Assembly (NCBI RefSeq): GCF_016775475.1
Contig: NZ_JAEUXJ010000001.1
Coordinates: forward strand, 496,001 to 560,000
DNA from: Belnapia mucosa
GTDB lineage: Bacteria; Pseudomonadota; Alphaproteobacteria; Acetobacterales; Acetobacteraceae
Reading direction: 5' to 3'
DNA: 64,000 nt
Positions 46,478 to 55,600 of the stretch are shown one piece after another; positions within the stretch are counted from its first letter, which is position 1; every line of letters starts with the position of its first letter. The notes under the pieces are model-generated. The model saw only the letters and a program-made list of their open reading frames with translations. It did no database searches and was not told the origin of the DNA. The translations under genes and the position numbers were made by a program.

Positions 46478-46924
46478 ATGCTGTTGCGGCGCGAAAGGGC
46501 GATGACGGCCATCGCCATCATGCTCGATGTCGCCTTCCATGCCGGCCGCAGCGAGGCGGTGAGCGCCGCCGATATCGCCGAACGGCTCGGCCAGGCGCGG
46601 CGCGGCATCGAACCCGTTCTCCAGGCCTTGTCCCGCGCCGGTCTCCTCGACAGCATCCGCGGCCCGAAGGGCGGCTACCGGCTCGGCCGGCCGCCGCGCG
46701 ACCTGCGCCTGGCCGAAATCGTCGCCACCGCCCTCGACGAGGATGCCGCGCCGGAGACGCCTCAGGGCCGGCTCCAGGCTGCCGTGGTCGCGCCGCTCTG
46801 GGGCGAGCTGGAGGGGCTTTGCCGCGACCACCTCGCCCGGCTGAGCGTCGCCGACCTGATCAAGCGGGCCGCCGCCGCCGGGGTGAAGCGCCCGGTGACG
46901 GAGCCGCTGAACTTCGTGATCTGA
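46478..46924 (+). CDS. Rrf2-family transcriptional regulator
   Basis: 148 residues from ATG 46478 with GGGAG 9 bp upstream. The winged-helix region contains VSAADIAERLGQARRGIEPVLQALSRAGLLDSIRGPKGGYRLGRPPRDLRLAEIV, the Rrf2 signature, with the GPKGGYRL wing. Only one cysteine (LCRDHLA) is present in the usual cluster region, so it probably does not bind an IscR/NsrR-type Fe-S cluster. Targets unknown. Convergent with the HCCA isomerase gene. Confidence 0.85.
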   Translation: MLLRRERAMTAIAIMLDVAFHAGRSEAVSAADIAERLGQARRGIEPVLQALSRAGLLDSIRGPKGGYRLGRPPRDLRLAEIVATALDEDAAPETPQGRLQAAVVAPLWGELEGLCRDHLARLSVADLIKRAAAAGVKRPVTEPLNFVI

Positions 46925-46933
46925 GCCGGGGCC

Positions 46934-47539
46934 TCAGCCCCGCGCCAGCCGCTTCGCCACGAATTCCAGCCGGTCCTGGCCCCAGAACATGTCATCCCCA
47001 ACGACATAGGTGGGGGCGCCGAAGACGCCGCGGGCCAGGGCCTTTTCGCTATCGGCAGCGCGCATTTCCGCCCAGCGCGGTTCCCGCCCCAGCGCCAGCA
47101 CCGCCGGCCCATCCAGCCCGACCTCCCCGATCAGCCGGCCCAGCACGACGTCGTCGCCCGGGTCGAGCTCATCCTCCCAGCAGGCCTTCAGCACGCGATG
47201 CGCCAGACGGATGGCGGGGGCGTCGCCCATCGTCTCCCGCACCGCGATCACGCAGGTGGCGGCCGGCAGCTCCTTGGCCGGGAAGTGCTTCGGCTGGATC
47301 TGGATCGGGATGCCGAGATGGTCACGCCAGCGCGCCAGCTCCTGCAGTCGGTAGGCCTGGCGCTGCGGGCTGCGCTTCGGCAGCGGCAAGCCGCCCGAGC
47401 CGGCGAAGATGGTGCCGAAATCGACCGGCCATATCCGCAGGGAGGCGCCGTGCTGCGCCGCCAGCGCCTCGATCCGCGCGGCGCCGAGATGCGTCCAGGG
47501 CGAGTTCAGCGAGGCGTAGTAGTCGATATGCAGGGCCAT
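46934..47539 (-). CDS. 2-hydroxychromene-2-carboxylate isomerase-like (DsbA-fold)
   Basis: 201 residues from ATG 47539. The N-terminal strand LHIDYYASLNSPWTHLG places a serine (Ser13) at the active-site position of HCCA isomerases, kappa-class GST-like proteins with a DsbA fold that act in naphthalene-type aromatic degradation with glutathione. The late GAPTYVVGDDMFWGQDRLEFV is the family C-terminal signature. The gene starts 1 bp after the GNAT stop and seems co-transcribed with the CoA transferase genes; the substrate in this species is unknown. Confidence 0.86.
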   Translation of the reverse strand: MALHIDYYASLNSPWTHLGAARIEALAAQHGASLRIWPVDFGTIFAGSGGLPLPKRSPQRQAYRLQELARWRDHLGIPIQIQPKHFPAKELPAATCVIAVRETMGDAPAIRLAHRVLKACWEDELDPGDDVVLGRLIGEVGLDGPAVLALGREPRWAEMRAADSEKALARGVFGAPTYVVGDDMFWGQDRLEFVAKRLARG

Positions 47540-47540
47540 C

Positions 47541-48056
47541 TTAGTCCTCCCGCGATGCCAGCCACTCCTCGCGGCGCAGCGCATGGCGAAGGTAGCGGCC
47601 GGCGCGCTCCCGCGCCACCAGCCCAAGCTTGGCCGCGACGCGGAGCGAGGCGGCATTCTCCGGGTCGATCCCGGCGATGATGGCGGGCAGGCCCAGCGTC
47701 ATGAAGCCATGCCGCAGCAGCGGCGCTGCGGCCTCGGTGGCGATGCCCCGTCCCCAGGCGGCGCGGCGGAGGCGCCAGCCGATCTCGATGGCCGGCCCCT
47801 GCGCATCCTCCGGGATCAGCAGCACCCAGCCCAGGAATTCGCCCGCCCGCTCGATGGTCCAGTAGCCGAGGCCGGGCGGCCAGGGCCCGCGCGTCCGCGC
47901 CTCGATGAAGGCGCGGTGGTTGGCTTCCTCGCCCCAGGGGCCGTCGATGAAGCGCGTCACCTCCGGCTCCCGGTCCATGGCGAGGCAGGCTTCGGTATCC
48001 CCTGGCCGGCGCGGCCGGACCAGCAGCCGCGCAGTCCGGAAGACCGGCTGGTTCAC
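47541..48056 (-). CDS. GNAT-family N-acetyltransferase
   Basis: 171 residues from a GTG that overlaps the upstream gene's stop (GTGA). RimJ/RimL-like pattern: TARLLVRPRRPGDTEA, FLGWVLLIPE, IEIGWRLRRAAWGRGIATEAAAPLLRHGF (the acetyl-CoA loop R-x-x-GxGxA/T) and GIDPENAASLRVAAKLGL. Acetylates an unknown amine or protein N-terminus. Lies in a tightly packed string with the two CoA transferase subunits. Confidence 0.88.
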   Translation of the reverse strand: MNQPVFRTARLLVRPRRPGDTEACLAMDREPEVTRFIDGPWGEEANHRAFIEARTRGPWPPGLGYWTIERAGEFLGWVLLIPEDAQGPAIEIGWRLRRAAWGRGIATEAAAPLLRHGFMTLGLPAIIAGIDPENAASLRVAAKLGLVARERAGRYLRHALRREEWLASRED

Positions 48057-48688
48057 CCCGGCAGCAGCGGCGCGCCGGTCGCTGTCTGCGCCGCCTCGAA
48101 GCTGACGCCCGGCGCCAGCTCCCGCACCGCGAAGCCCTCGCCCGCCGGGGCGAAGAGGCCGAGATTGGTGGCGACCAGCGTCACCACGCCACGCGCCGTC
48201 ACCGGCAGGCTGCATTGCCGCAGCAGCCGCGGCTCGCCCTTCCGTGTCGTGTGTTCGAGGATGATGAAGACCCGCTGTGCACAGGCGGCAAGGTCCATGG
48301 CGCCGCCGATGCCGCCGCCGAGCTGGCCGGCCAGCTTCCAATTGGCGAAGTCGCCACTGGCGGCGACTTCATAGGCGCCCATCACCGTCACGTCGATCCG
48401 GCCGGAGCGGATGATGCCGAAGCTGTCGGCATGGTGGACGATCGCCGCGCCTGGATTCAGTGAGACATTCTGCCCGCCGGCATTGACCAGATGCAGGTCT
48501 TCCTGCCCCGCCGGCAGCACCGGGCCATAGCCGATGACCCCGTTCTCGGCGTGGTAGAGGATGTCGCGGTCGCCGATATCGGTATTGCTGCACAGCGTCG
48601 GGATGCCGACGCCGAGATTGACGATCCAGCCATCCTGGAACTCCCGTGCCAGGCGGTCGGCCATCTGCTGCCTGTCCCATCCGCTCAT
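48053..48688 (-). CDS. 3-oxoacid-type CoA transferase, subunit B
   Basis: 211 residues. The catalytic glutamate is in AENGVIG (Glu48), which forms the glutamyl-CoA thioester. NLGVGIPTLCSN and a long GGQNVSLNPGAAIVHHADSFG follow. This is the class I CoA transferase beta subunit (ScoB/AtoA/PcaJ/GctB type). Its start overlaps the alpha-subunit stop (ATGA). Acyl substrate unassigned. Confidence 0.9.
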   Translation of the reverse strand: MSGWDRQQMADRLAREFQDGWIVNLGVGIPTLCSNTDIGDRDILYHAENGVIGYGPVLPAGQEDLHLVNAGGQNVSLNPGAAIVHHADSFGIIRSGRIDVTVMGAYEVAASGDFANWKLAGQLGGGIGGAMDLAACAQRVFIILEHTTRKGEPRLLRQCSLPVTARGVVTLVATNLGLFAPAGEGFAVRELAPGVSFEAAQTATGAPLLPG

Positions 48689-49425
48689 CGCGCGCGCTCC
48701 TGCCGGCGGGTCGTCCAGAGTCCCTCGGGCGCCGGCGGGATCGGCACCAGGCGATGCACGAAGATGCCGGGCAGGTGGACCTGGTCGGGGTCGATCGCGC
48801 CGGCGGGGAGGACCGGCTCCTCCACCTCGACGATCGTGGTCCGCGCCGCCATCGCCATCAGCGGGCAGAAATTCCGCTGCGAGAGCCGGAATTGCAGGTT
48901 GCCCGCCGCATCGGCGCGCCAGGCGCGGATCAGCGCGACATCGCAGGGCAGGGCGTATTCCAGCAGGTATTCCCGGCCATGGATCACGCGCGTCTCGCGC
49001 CCCTCGGCGAGTTCGGTCCCGACCGCGGTCGGGGTGTAGAAGGCGGGGATGCCGGCGCCGGCGGCGCGCAACCGCTCGGCGAGCGTGCCCTGCGGCACCA
49101 GCTCCGCCTCCACCTCGCCGCGTTCGTAGAAGGGGGTGAAAGGCAGCACATCGGTCGGCCGCGTCGCGGCGGTGAAGGCGCAGATCACCTTTGCCACCTG
49201 CCCATTCTCCACCAGCATCCCGATATCCGGCATGCGTGGCTGATGCGCCCCGCCGGTGGTATTGGCGATGCAGGTGAGGCGCTTCGCCCCCTGCGCCAGC
49301 AGAGCCCGCGTCAGGTTGTAGGGCGTGCCCGGCCCGGCGAAGCCGCCGAAGGCGACCGCCGCGCCATCCGGGATATCCGCCACCGCTTCGGTGAAATTGC
49401 CGAAGACCTTGCTTCGCTGGCCCAT
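48685..49425 (-). CDS. 3-oxoacid-type CoA transferase, subunit A
   Basis: 246 residues from ATG 49425. VAFGGFAGPGTPYNLTRALLAQGAKRLTCIANTTG carries the glycine-rich CoA-binding loop of alpha subunits, followed by PTAVGTELAEGRETRVI. Paired with the beta subunit at 48688 by an overlapping stop/start. Substrate probably a 3-oxoacid or glutaconate-like compound; the 1102-residue transglutaminase region is not involved. Confidence 0.9.
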   Translation of the reverse strand: MGQRSKVFGNFTEAVADIPDGAAVAFGGFAGPGTPYNLTRALLAQGAKRLTCIANTTGGAHQPRMPDIGMLVENGQVAKVICAFTAATRPTDVLPFTPFYERGEVEAELVPQGTLAERLRAAGAGIPAFYTPTAVGTELAEGRETRVIHGREYLLEYALPCDVALIRAWRADAAGNLQFRLSQRNFCPLMAMAARTTIVEVEEPVLPAGAIDPDQVHLPGIFVHRLVPIPPAPEGLWTTRRQERAR

Positions 49426-49517
49426 GCCGTTCCTCCCGCAGCCTTGCCGGCAGCCTCGCCCAGCCGCGGCCCGGCGTCCAGCTTGCGGCGCCCGCCCCGG
49501 CATGCTGCGCTGCACCG

Positions 49518-50639
49518 ATGCCCGCATCACTCCGCCTCGCCGCCGTCGAGCCCTGGCCGCTCGCCCTGCCGCTCCGCCACCCGATGCGGCTGGCGAGCGA
49601 GACCGTGGCGGTGGCCGAGACGCTGCTGGTCCGCATCATGGACGAGGATGGCCAGGAGGGCTGGGGCGAGGCGAGCAGCGCCCCCACCATGACCGGGGAG
49701 CTGCTGCCGGGCATGGCGGCCGCCGTCGCGCGCTTTCTCGGCCCCGCCTTGCTTGCCGCGCCGATCGCGGGGCCGGAGGAGGGCGCGCGCCGCCTGCACC
49801 GCGCCATCCGCGGCAACGCCGGCGCCAAATCAGCGGTGGAGACGGCGCTGCTCGACCTGATCGCCCGCCGCGCCGGCCTGCCGCTCTCGGCGCTGCTCGG
49901 GGGCGCCCGGCGCGATGCGGTGCCGGCGATCCGGATGGTGGGGGAGGCGGATCCGGCGGCGACGCTCGCCGCGGTCGGGGCCGCGGCCGGCTTCAGCCAT
50001 GTGAAGCTGAAGCTCGGTATGGGTGCCTCGCCCGAGGCCGATGTCGCGCTCTGCATCGCCGCCCGCGCCCGGCTCGGGGCCGGGGCGCATCTCTCGGGCG
50101 ACGTCAACATGGCATGGACGCGGGAGGAGGCGCTGCGCTTCCTCACCGCGCTGCCGTCCGGGACGCTCGACTATCTCGAACAGCCCGTGGCCGATGACGA
50201 CCTGGATGGCATGGCCGCCGCGGTCGCCGCCGGCGCCTGCCCGATCTGCGTCGATGAGGGGCTGCATGGCATGGCCGATATCGCCACCCATGCCGCGCGC
50301 CGTGCTGCCGATGGCCTGGGGCTGAAGGCGATCAAGCTCGGCGGGCTACAGGCGCTGATGGTGGCCGATGCGCTGGCGCGGCGGCAGGGGCTGCGCACCA
50401 CGCTCGCCTGCAAGATTGCCGAGAGCGGCATCGGCGCTGCCGCCATGGCCCATGCCGCGGCGGCGGTGGAGGAGGTCGGCTGGGGCGTCAGCCTGACCCA
50501 TGGCCTGCTGGCCGAGGATGCCGTCGCCGTCTCGCCGCGCCTTGTGGGCGGGCAATGGCAGGTCCCGCCCGGGCCGGGCCATGGCGCGATGCCCGACCGC
50601 GCCCGGCTCGACCGCTATCGCTGGCGGGCAGGGGACTGA
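49518..50639 (+). CDS. Mandelate racemase/muconate lactonizing-type enzyme
   Basis: 373 residues of the enolase superfamily. Catalytic and metal residues are all present: KLKLG (Lys163 and Lys165), Asp195 (SGDVNMAW), Glu221 (LEQPVADD), Asp246 (CVDEGLH) and Lys270 or Lys273 (LKAIKLGG). This is the muconate-lactonizing subgroup, which racemises, dehydrates or cycloisomerises carboxylate substrates or dipeptides. Substrate unknown. Convergent with the cyclase-family gene across a hairpin-rich gap (50640-50768). Confidence 0.87.
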   Translation: MPASLRLAAVEPWPLALPLRHPMRLASETVAVAETLLVRIMDEDGQEGWGEASSAPTMTGELLPGMAAAVARFLGPALLAAPIAGPEEGARRLHRAIRGNAGAKSAVETALLDLIARRAGLPLSALLGGARRDAVPAIRMVGEADPAATLAAVGAAAGFSHVKLKLGMGASPEADVALCIAARARLGAGAHLSGDVNMAWTREEALRFLTALPSGTLDYLEQPVADDDLDGMAAAVAAGACPICVDEGLHGMADIATHAARRAADGLGLKAIKLGGLQALMVADALARRQGLRTTLACKIAESGIGAAAMAHAAAAVEEVGWGVSLTHGLLAEDAVAVSPRLVGGQWQVPPGPGHGAMPDRARLDRYRWRAGD

Positions 50640-50673
50640 CGACACCCCTCGACGCCGACCTTATGCTTGGTGT

Positions 50674-50698
50674 CCTTCCGCGGCTTTGCCGCGGAAGG
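50674..50698. terminator. Hairpin after the enolase-superfamily gene
   Basis: Arms CCTTCCGCGGC (50674-50684) and GCCGCGGAAGG (50688-50698), 11 bp perfect, loop TTT. It lies 35 bp past the stop at 50639. No clear T-run, so a terminator or processing hairpin. Confidence 0.5.
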
Positions 50699-50734
50699 CT
50701 TGCCGAAGCCCTGGGAGCACAGGGAATCCGGGGC

Positions 50735-50765
50735 CCCCGCAAAGCCGCGCAGCGGTTTTGTGGGG
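50735..50765. terminator. Hairpin after the cyclase-family gene (two G-U pairs)
   Basis: Arms 50735-50748 and 50752-50765, 14 bp, with two G-U pairs, 3-nt loop; it starts 3 bp beyond the minus-strand stop (50771-50769). Read as plus-strand RNA the two wobbles are G-U and allowed; read as minus-strand RNA they are A-C mismatches, which may favour the plus-strand transcript. Convergent genes could share it. Confidence 0.45.
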
Positions 50766-50768
50766 AGT

Positions 50769-51461
50769 TTAGTCCGGCAGCCAGGCCACCGCGCGGATCG
50801 GGCTGCCGCTGCCGCCCTTGATCTTCAGCGGGAAGCCGATGAAGCGGAACCGCCCCTTGCCGACGAGCTGATCCAGGTTCACCAGCCCTTCCATATGGGT
50901 GAAGCCCATGTCGCGGCAGACATGATGGACCTCGAAATTGCTGCGCCCCGGCCGGCCCGGGCTCACCGCCTCGACGCCGAACATCATGATCCCCTTCTGG
51001 CCGAGCCAGGTCGCGCTCTCCTTGGTCAGGCCGGGGAAGTCGGTGATGAAGCCCTCGGTGCCCCAGGTGCGGCGGTAGTGGTCCATATGCAGCAGGACCG
51101 TGTCGCCACGGCGGATCTCGATGCCGGCCGCCCGCTCCGCGGCCTGAAGGTCCTCGATCGAGATGTCGCTCTTCAGCGGCTTGTGCGAGAGGTCGAGGCA
51201 GACCGCCTCGGTGAAGAAATTCTCGAGCGGCATCTCATCGATGCCCTTGGCCCCCGGCCGCTCGTCGAAATGCCGCGGCGCATCGACATGGGTGCCGGAA
51301 TGGTCGCCCATGTTCAGCGAGGTGACCGCCGAGGAGAAGACATAGCCATCCGCCTCCCGCTTCTCCTCATGCGTGGTGAAGTCGGAGATGATGACCATGG
51401 GATGGTTCGGCAGGCGCGGCATCTTGTGGGTGATGTCGCGCGACAGGTCGATCAGCGGCAT
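50769..51461 (-). CDS. Cyclase-family (kynurenine-formamidase-like) hydrolase
   Basis: 230 residues from ATG 51461 (SD GGAAGGG). The metal motif HSGTHVDAPRHF (HxGTHxD, 54-60) and IDLSRDITHKMP at the N-terminus define the cyclase family (PF04199). These zinc enzymes hydrolyse amides or cyclic esters; arylformamidase is one member. The C-terminal FPLKIKGGSGSPIRAVAWLPD is typical. Divergent from the adjacent Bug gene, which could supply its substrate. Confidence 0.88.
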   Translation of the reverse strand: MPLIDLSRDITHKMPRLPNHPMVIISDFTTHEEKREADGYVFSSAVTSLNMGDHSGTHVDAPRHFDERPGAKGIDEMPLENFFTEAVCLDLSHKPLKSDISIEDLQAAERAAGIEIRRGDTVLLHMDHYRRTWGTEGFITDFPGLTKESATWLGQKGIMMFGVEAVSPGRPGRSNFEVHHVCRDMGFTHMEGLVNLDQLVGKGRFRFIGFPLKIKGGSGSPIRAVAWLPD

Positions 51462-51575
51462 GGCGGGCCCTTCCGTCGGGAAGCGGCGAGTATGGGCGCC
51501 GGGCATCGCCTGTCCAGCCGCGCTGGCACCGGCATTGCATCACCCGGAGCGCCCAAGGGGAGAGGCCTCGACCTC

Positions 51576-52538
51576 ATGCTGCAACGTCTCGCGCTGCTCG
51601 TCTGCCTGATCCTGCCAGCCGCCGTGGCGGAGGCGCAGACCTTCCCGGACCGGCCCATCCGCATCATCGTCCCGATCAATCCAGGCGGCGGCACCGATAT
51701 CTTCGCCCGCAAGCTGGCCGAACTGGCGGCGCCCGAACTCGGCCAGCCGGTGGTGGTGGAGAACCGCCCCGGCGGCAGCGGCACCATCGGCGTGCAGCAT
51801 GTGGTGGATGCGCGGCCGGACGGGTACACGCTCGGCTTCCTGCTCAACACGCCGGTCACCGCGGCGCCGCATACGCTCGGCACCCGCTACGGGCCGGAGA
51901 GCTTCACCTCCATCCTCAGCGTCGGCCATTCCGCCTATACGCTCTGCGCCCAGCCGGGCTTTCCGGCCAACACCCTGCAGGAGTTCATCGCCGCCATCCG
52001 CGCCCGGCCCGGCGAATACACCTGGGGCAATGAGGGCCTCGGCGGCGCCATGCATCTCGGCGTGGAGCGGATCCTGCGGCGGCTCGACCTCTCGATGACG
52101 ACGGTGCCCTTCCAGGGCGCCGGCCAGACCCTGCCGGCCTTCCTCGGCGGCCATATCACCTTCTATGGCGGCTCGGTCGTGGGGGCGATGCCGGCGGTGC
52201 GGGCGGGCACCGCCAAATGCCTGCTGCTGACGACGGCGGAGGACCATCCGGCCCTGCCCGCTGCCTCCGGCCTCGGCAGCCTCGGCCTCGCTGACCATGC
52301 GATAACCATCTGGTGGGGTCTTTTCGCCCCCAACGGCATCCCGGCCGACCGGCTGGACCGCATCGCCGCCACCTTCCTCAAGGCTGCCCGGTCGGAAGCT
52401 TTCGGCCAAGTGGTGGAGAGCCAGGGCGCCACCTGGCGGGTGGAGGAGGGGCCGGCAATGGCGGCGCAGATCCGGGCCGAACATGCCGCGCTGGGTGGGG
52501 TCGCCCGCGATCTCGGCCTGGCCAAGCCGTCGCGTTGA
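51576..52538 (+). CDS. TctC/Bug-family periplasmic solute-binding protein
   Basis: 320 residues. Signal peptide LLVCLILPAAVAEAQ, then FPDRPIRIIVPINPGGGTDIFARKLAEL and VVVENRPGGSG, the Bug hallmark. No tripartite transporter membrane genes adjoin it. Divergent from the cyclase-family gene, a pairing that suggests a carboxylate or amide substrate. Ligand unknown. Confidence 0.9.
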   Translation: MLQRLALLVCLILPAAVAEAQTFPDRPIRIIVPINPGGGTDIFARKLAELAAPELGQPVVVENRPGGSGTIGVQHVVDARPDGYTLGFLLNTPVTAAPHTLGTRYGPESFTSILSVGHSAYTLCAQPGFPANTLQEFIAAIRARPGEYTWGNEGLGGAMHLGVERILRRLDLSMTTVPFQGAGQTLPAFLGGHITFYGGSVVGAMPAVRAGTAKCLLLTTAEDHPALPAASGLGSLGLADHAITIWWGLFAPNGIPADRLDRIAATFLKAARSEAFGQVVESQGATWRVEEGPAMAAQIRAEHAALGGVARDLGLAKPSR

Positions 52539-52632
52539 CGCCGCCCTGCATGGCTCGGCTGCGATAAGCCCGGGCCTGCATTCGCCGCTGCTTTGCTGTA
52601 AGCGCCCCCAAACCGCTCTCCGGACACCCCCG

Positions 52633-55600
52633 ATGCCGCTGCACGTCGCCCTGAACCACCGGACCAGCTATCGCTACGAGCGCGCCATCACGCTGGGTCC
52701 GCAGACCATCCGCCTGCGCCCGGCGCCGCATGCCCGCACGCCGATCGTCAGCTATGCCCTGACCATTGAACCGCGGCCGCATTTCCTCAACTGGATGCAG
52801 GATCCGCAGGGCAACCACCTGGCGCGCGTCGTCTTCCCGGAGCGGGTGACCCATTTCGACGTGACGGTCGATCTCGTCGCCGACATGGCGACGATCAACC
52901 CCTTCGACTTCTTCCTTGAGCCCCAGGCGGAGAGCTGGCCTTTCCAATACGACCCGGTGCTGGAGCAGGAACTCGCCCCCTTCCGCCGCACCGAGCCGGC
53001 GGGGCCGCTGCTCTCGGCCTTCCTGGCCGAGATTCCCCGCGGCGAGCAGCCGACCGTCGATATGCTGGTCGGGCTGAACCGCCGCATCCAGGAGCGCACG
53101 GCCTATGTGGTGCGGATGGAGGCGGGTGTCTGGACGCCGGAGGAGACGCTGGGGAACGCACGGGGCTCCTGCCGCGACAGCGCCTGGCTGCTGGTGCAGG
53201 TGCTGCGGCATCTGGGTTATGCGGCACGCTTCGTCTCCGGCTACCTGATCCAGCTTGTCGCCGACCAGAAGCCCGTCACCGGGCCTGAGGGACCAACCAG
53301 CGACTTCACGGATCTGCATGCCTGGGCCGAGGTCTATCTGCCGGGCGCCGGCTGGGTCGGGCTCGACGCCACCTCCGGCCTGATGACGGGGGAGGGGCAT
53401 ATCCCGCTCGCCGCCAGCCCGGAGCCCGCCTCGGCCGCCGCCATCACCGGCCTCGCCGAAAAGGCGGAGACCAGCTTCGACTTCGCCATGACGGTGACGC
53501 GGGTGCGCGAGACGCCGCGCGTGACCAAGCCCTATTCCGAGCGGCAATGGCAGGACATCCGCGCCCAGGGCGAGCGGGTCGACCGGGCGCTGCAGGCCGG
53601 CAATGTCCGCCTGACCATGGGCGGCGAGCCGACCTTCATCGCCACCGACGACATGGACGCGCCGGAATGGAACACCGACGCGATGGGCCCGACCAAGCGC
53701 CGCTATGCCGGCCGGCTGCTGCGCCGCCTGGCCGAGCTCTGGGCCCCCGGCGCCGCGCTCCAATACTCCATGGGCAAGCAGTATCCCGGCGAGCAGCTCC
53801 CCCGCTGGGCGCTGCATGCCCATTGGCGGCGGGACGGCGAGCCGGTCTGGCGCGACCCCGGCCTCCTGGCCTCGGATGACGACACGGATACGGCGACCGC
53901 CGCCGATGCCGCGCGCTTCGCCGGGATGCTGGCCGAGCGCCTCCAGGTCGATCCCTCGCTGGTCAACCCGGCGCATGAGGACATCCACTACTACCTGTGG
54001 CGGGAGAAGCGCCTGCCGGCCAATGTCGTCGCCGAGGATGCGCGGCTGCGCGACCCGCTGGAGCGCGCCCGCCTCGCCCGCGTCTTCGGCCAGGGTCTGG
54101 CCGCACCGGTCGGCAGCGTGCTGCCGCTGCGCCGGGTGATGCAGGATGGCGAGCGCCGCTGGCAGTCCGGCCGCTGGTTCTTCCGCGACGACACCCTCTT
54201 CCTCATCCCCGGCGACAGCCCGATCGGCTTCCGCCTGCCGCTGGAGAGCCTGCCCTGGGCCGATCCCGCCAGCATCGAGGGCGAGTTCGAAGCCGATCCC
54301 ATGGCCCCGAAGGACCCCCTGCCGCCGCACCAGGCCTTCGCCCGCCTGCGAGGCACCAGCACCATGGGCGCCGGCGCCGAGGGCTTCCGCCCCGTGCCGC
54401 AGGACCTGCCGGTGGTCGGCCAGGGCGAGCCGGGCCTCGTTCGCACCGCCCTCACGGTCGAGGCGCGCGACGGCAAGATCCATATCTTCTACCCGCCGCT
54501 GATGGCCGCCGAGGACTGGCTGGACCTCACCGCCGCCGTCGAGGCAACCGCGGCGGAGGCCGGGCGCAAGGTGGTGCTGGAAGGCTACCTGCCGCCCCGC
54601 GACGAGCGGCTGAACCACTTCTCCGTCACACCCGATCCGGGCGTGATCGAGGTGAACATCCACCCCAGCGCCTCCTGGGCCGAGCATATCGAGCGCACCG
54701 AGGTGCTGTACGAGGAAGCCCGCCAGCTCGGCCTCTCGGCCGAGAAATTCATGCTGGATGGCCGCCATGTCGGCACGGGCGGCGGCAATCATGTGGTGAT
54801 GGGCGCTGCCTCGCCGACGGATAGCCCCTTCCTCCGGCGGCCGGACCTGCTGAAGAGCCTGCTCGGCTTCTGGCACAACCATCCGAGCCTGTCCTACCTG
54901 TTCAGCGGCCTCTTCATCGGACCGACCAGCCAGCATCCGCGAGTGGACGAGGCGCGGCAGGACGCGATCGCCGAGCTGGAAGTGGCTTTCAGCAAGATCG
55001 AGCCGGGGAAGGAGACGCCGCCCTGGCTGGTGGACCGGCTGTTCCGCAACCTGCTGGCCGACATGACCGGCAACACCCACCGGACCGAATTCTGCATCGA
55101 CAAGCTCTTCGCACCGGAGACCAGCTCCGGTCGGCTCGGCCTCGTCGAATACCGCGCGCTGGAGATGCCGCCCCATGCGCGGATGTCGGCGGCGCAGATG
55201 CTGCTGATGCGGAGCGCCATCGCCGCCTTCTGGCAACACCCCTATGACCGCGGCTTGGTCCGCTGGGGCACCAGGCTGCATGACCAGTTCATGCTGCCGC
55301 ATTATGTCGAGCAGGACTTCACCGAGTCCCTCGACGAGCTTCGCGCGCTCGGCTTCCCGCTCGATCCGGCCTGGTTCGCGCCGCATCTCGAATTCCGCTT
55401 CCCGCGGATCGGCGAGGTGACGCTGCGCGGCACCACCATCGAGCTGCGGCACGCGCTGGAACCCTGGCACGTGCTGGGCGAGGAGCCGGCCGCCGGCGGC
55501 ACCGCGCGCTATGTGGATAGCAGCACCGAACGGCTCCAGGCCCGCGTGGCGGGCTGGGTCGCGGAACGCTATACCCTCGCCTGCAACGGATACGAGGTCC

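Noticed and set aside
50674..50765. IS or transposon end
   Set aside because: Hairpins have no transposase, no direct target repeats and are placed at convergent gene ends, fitting terminators.
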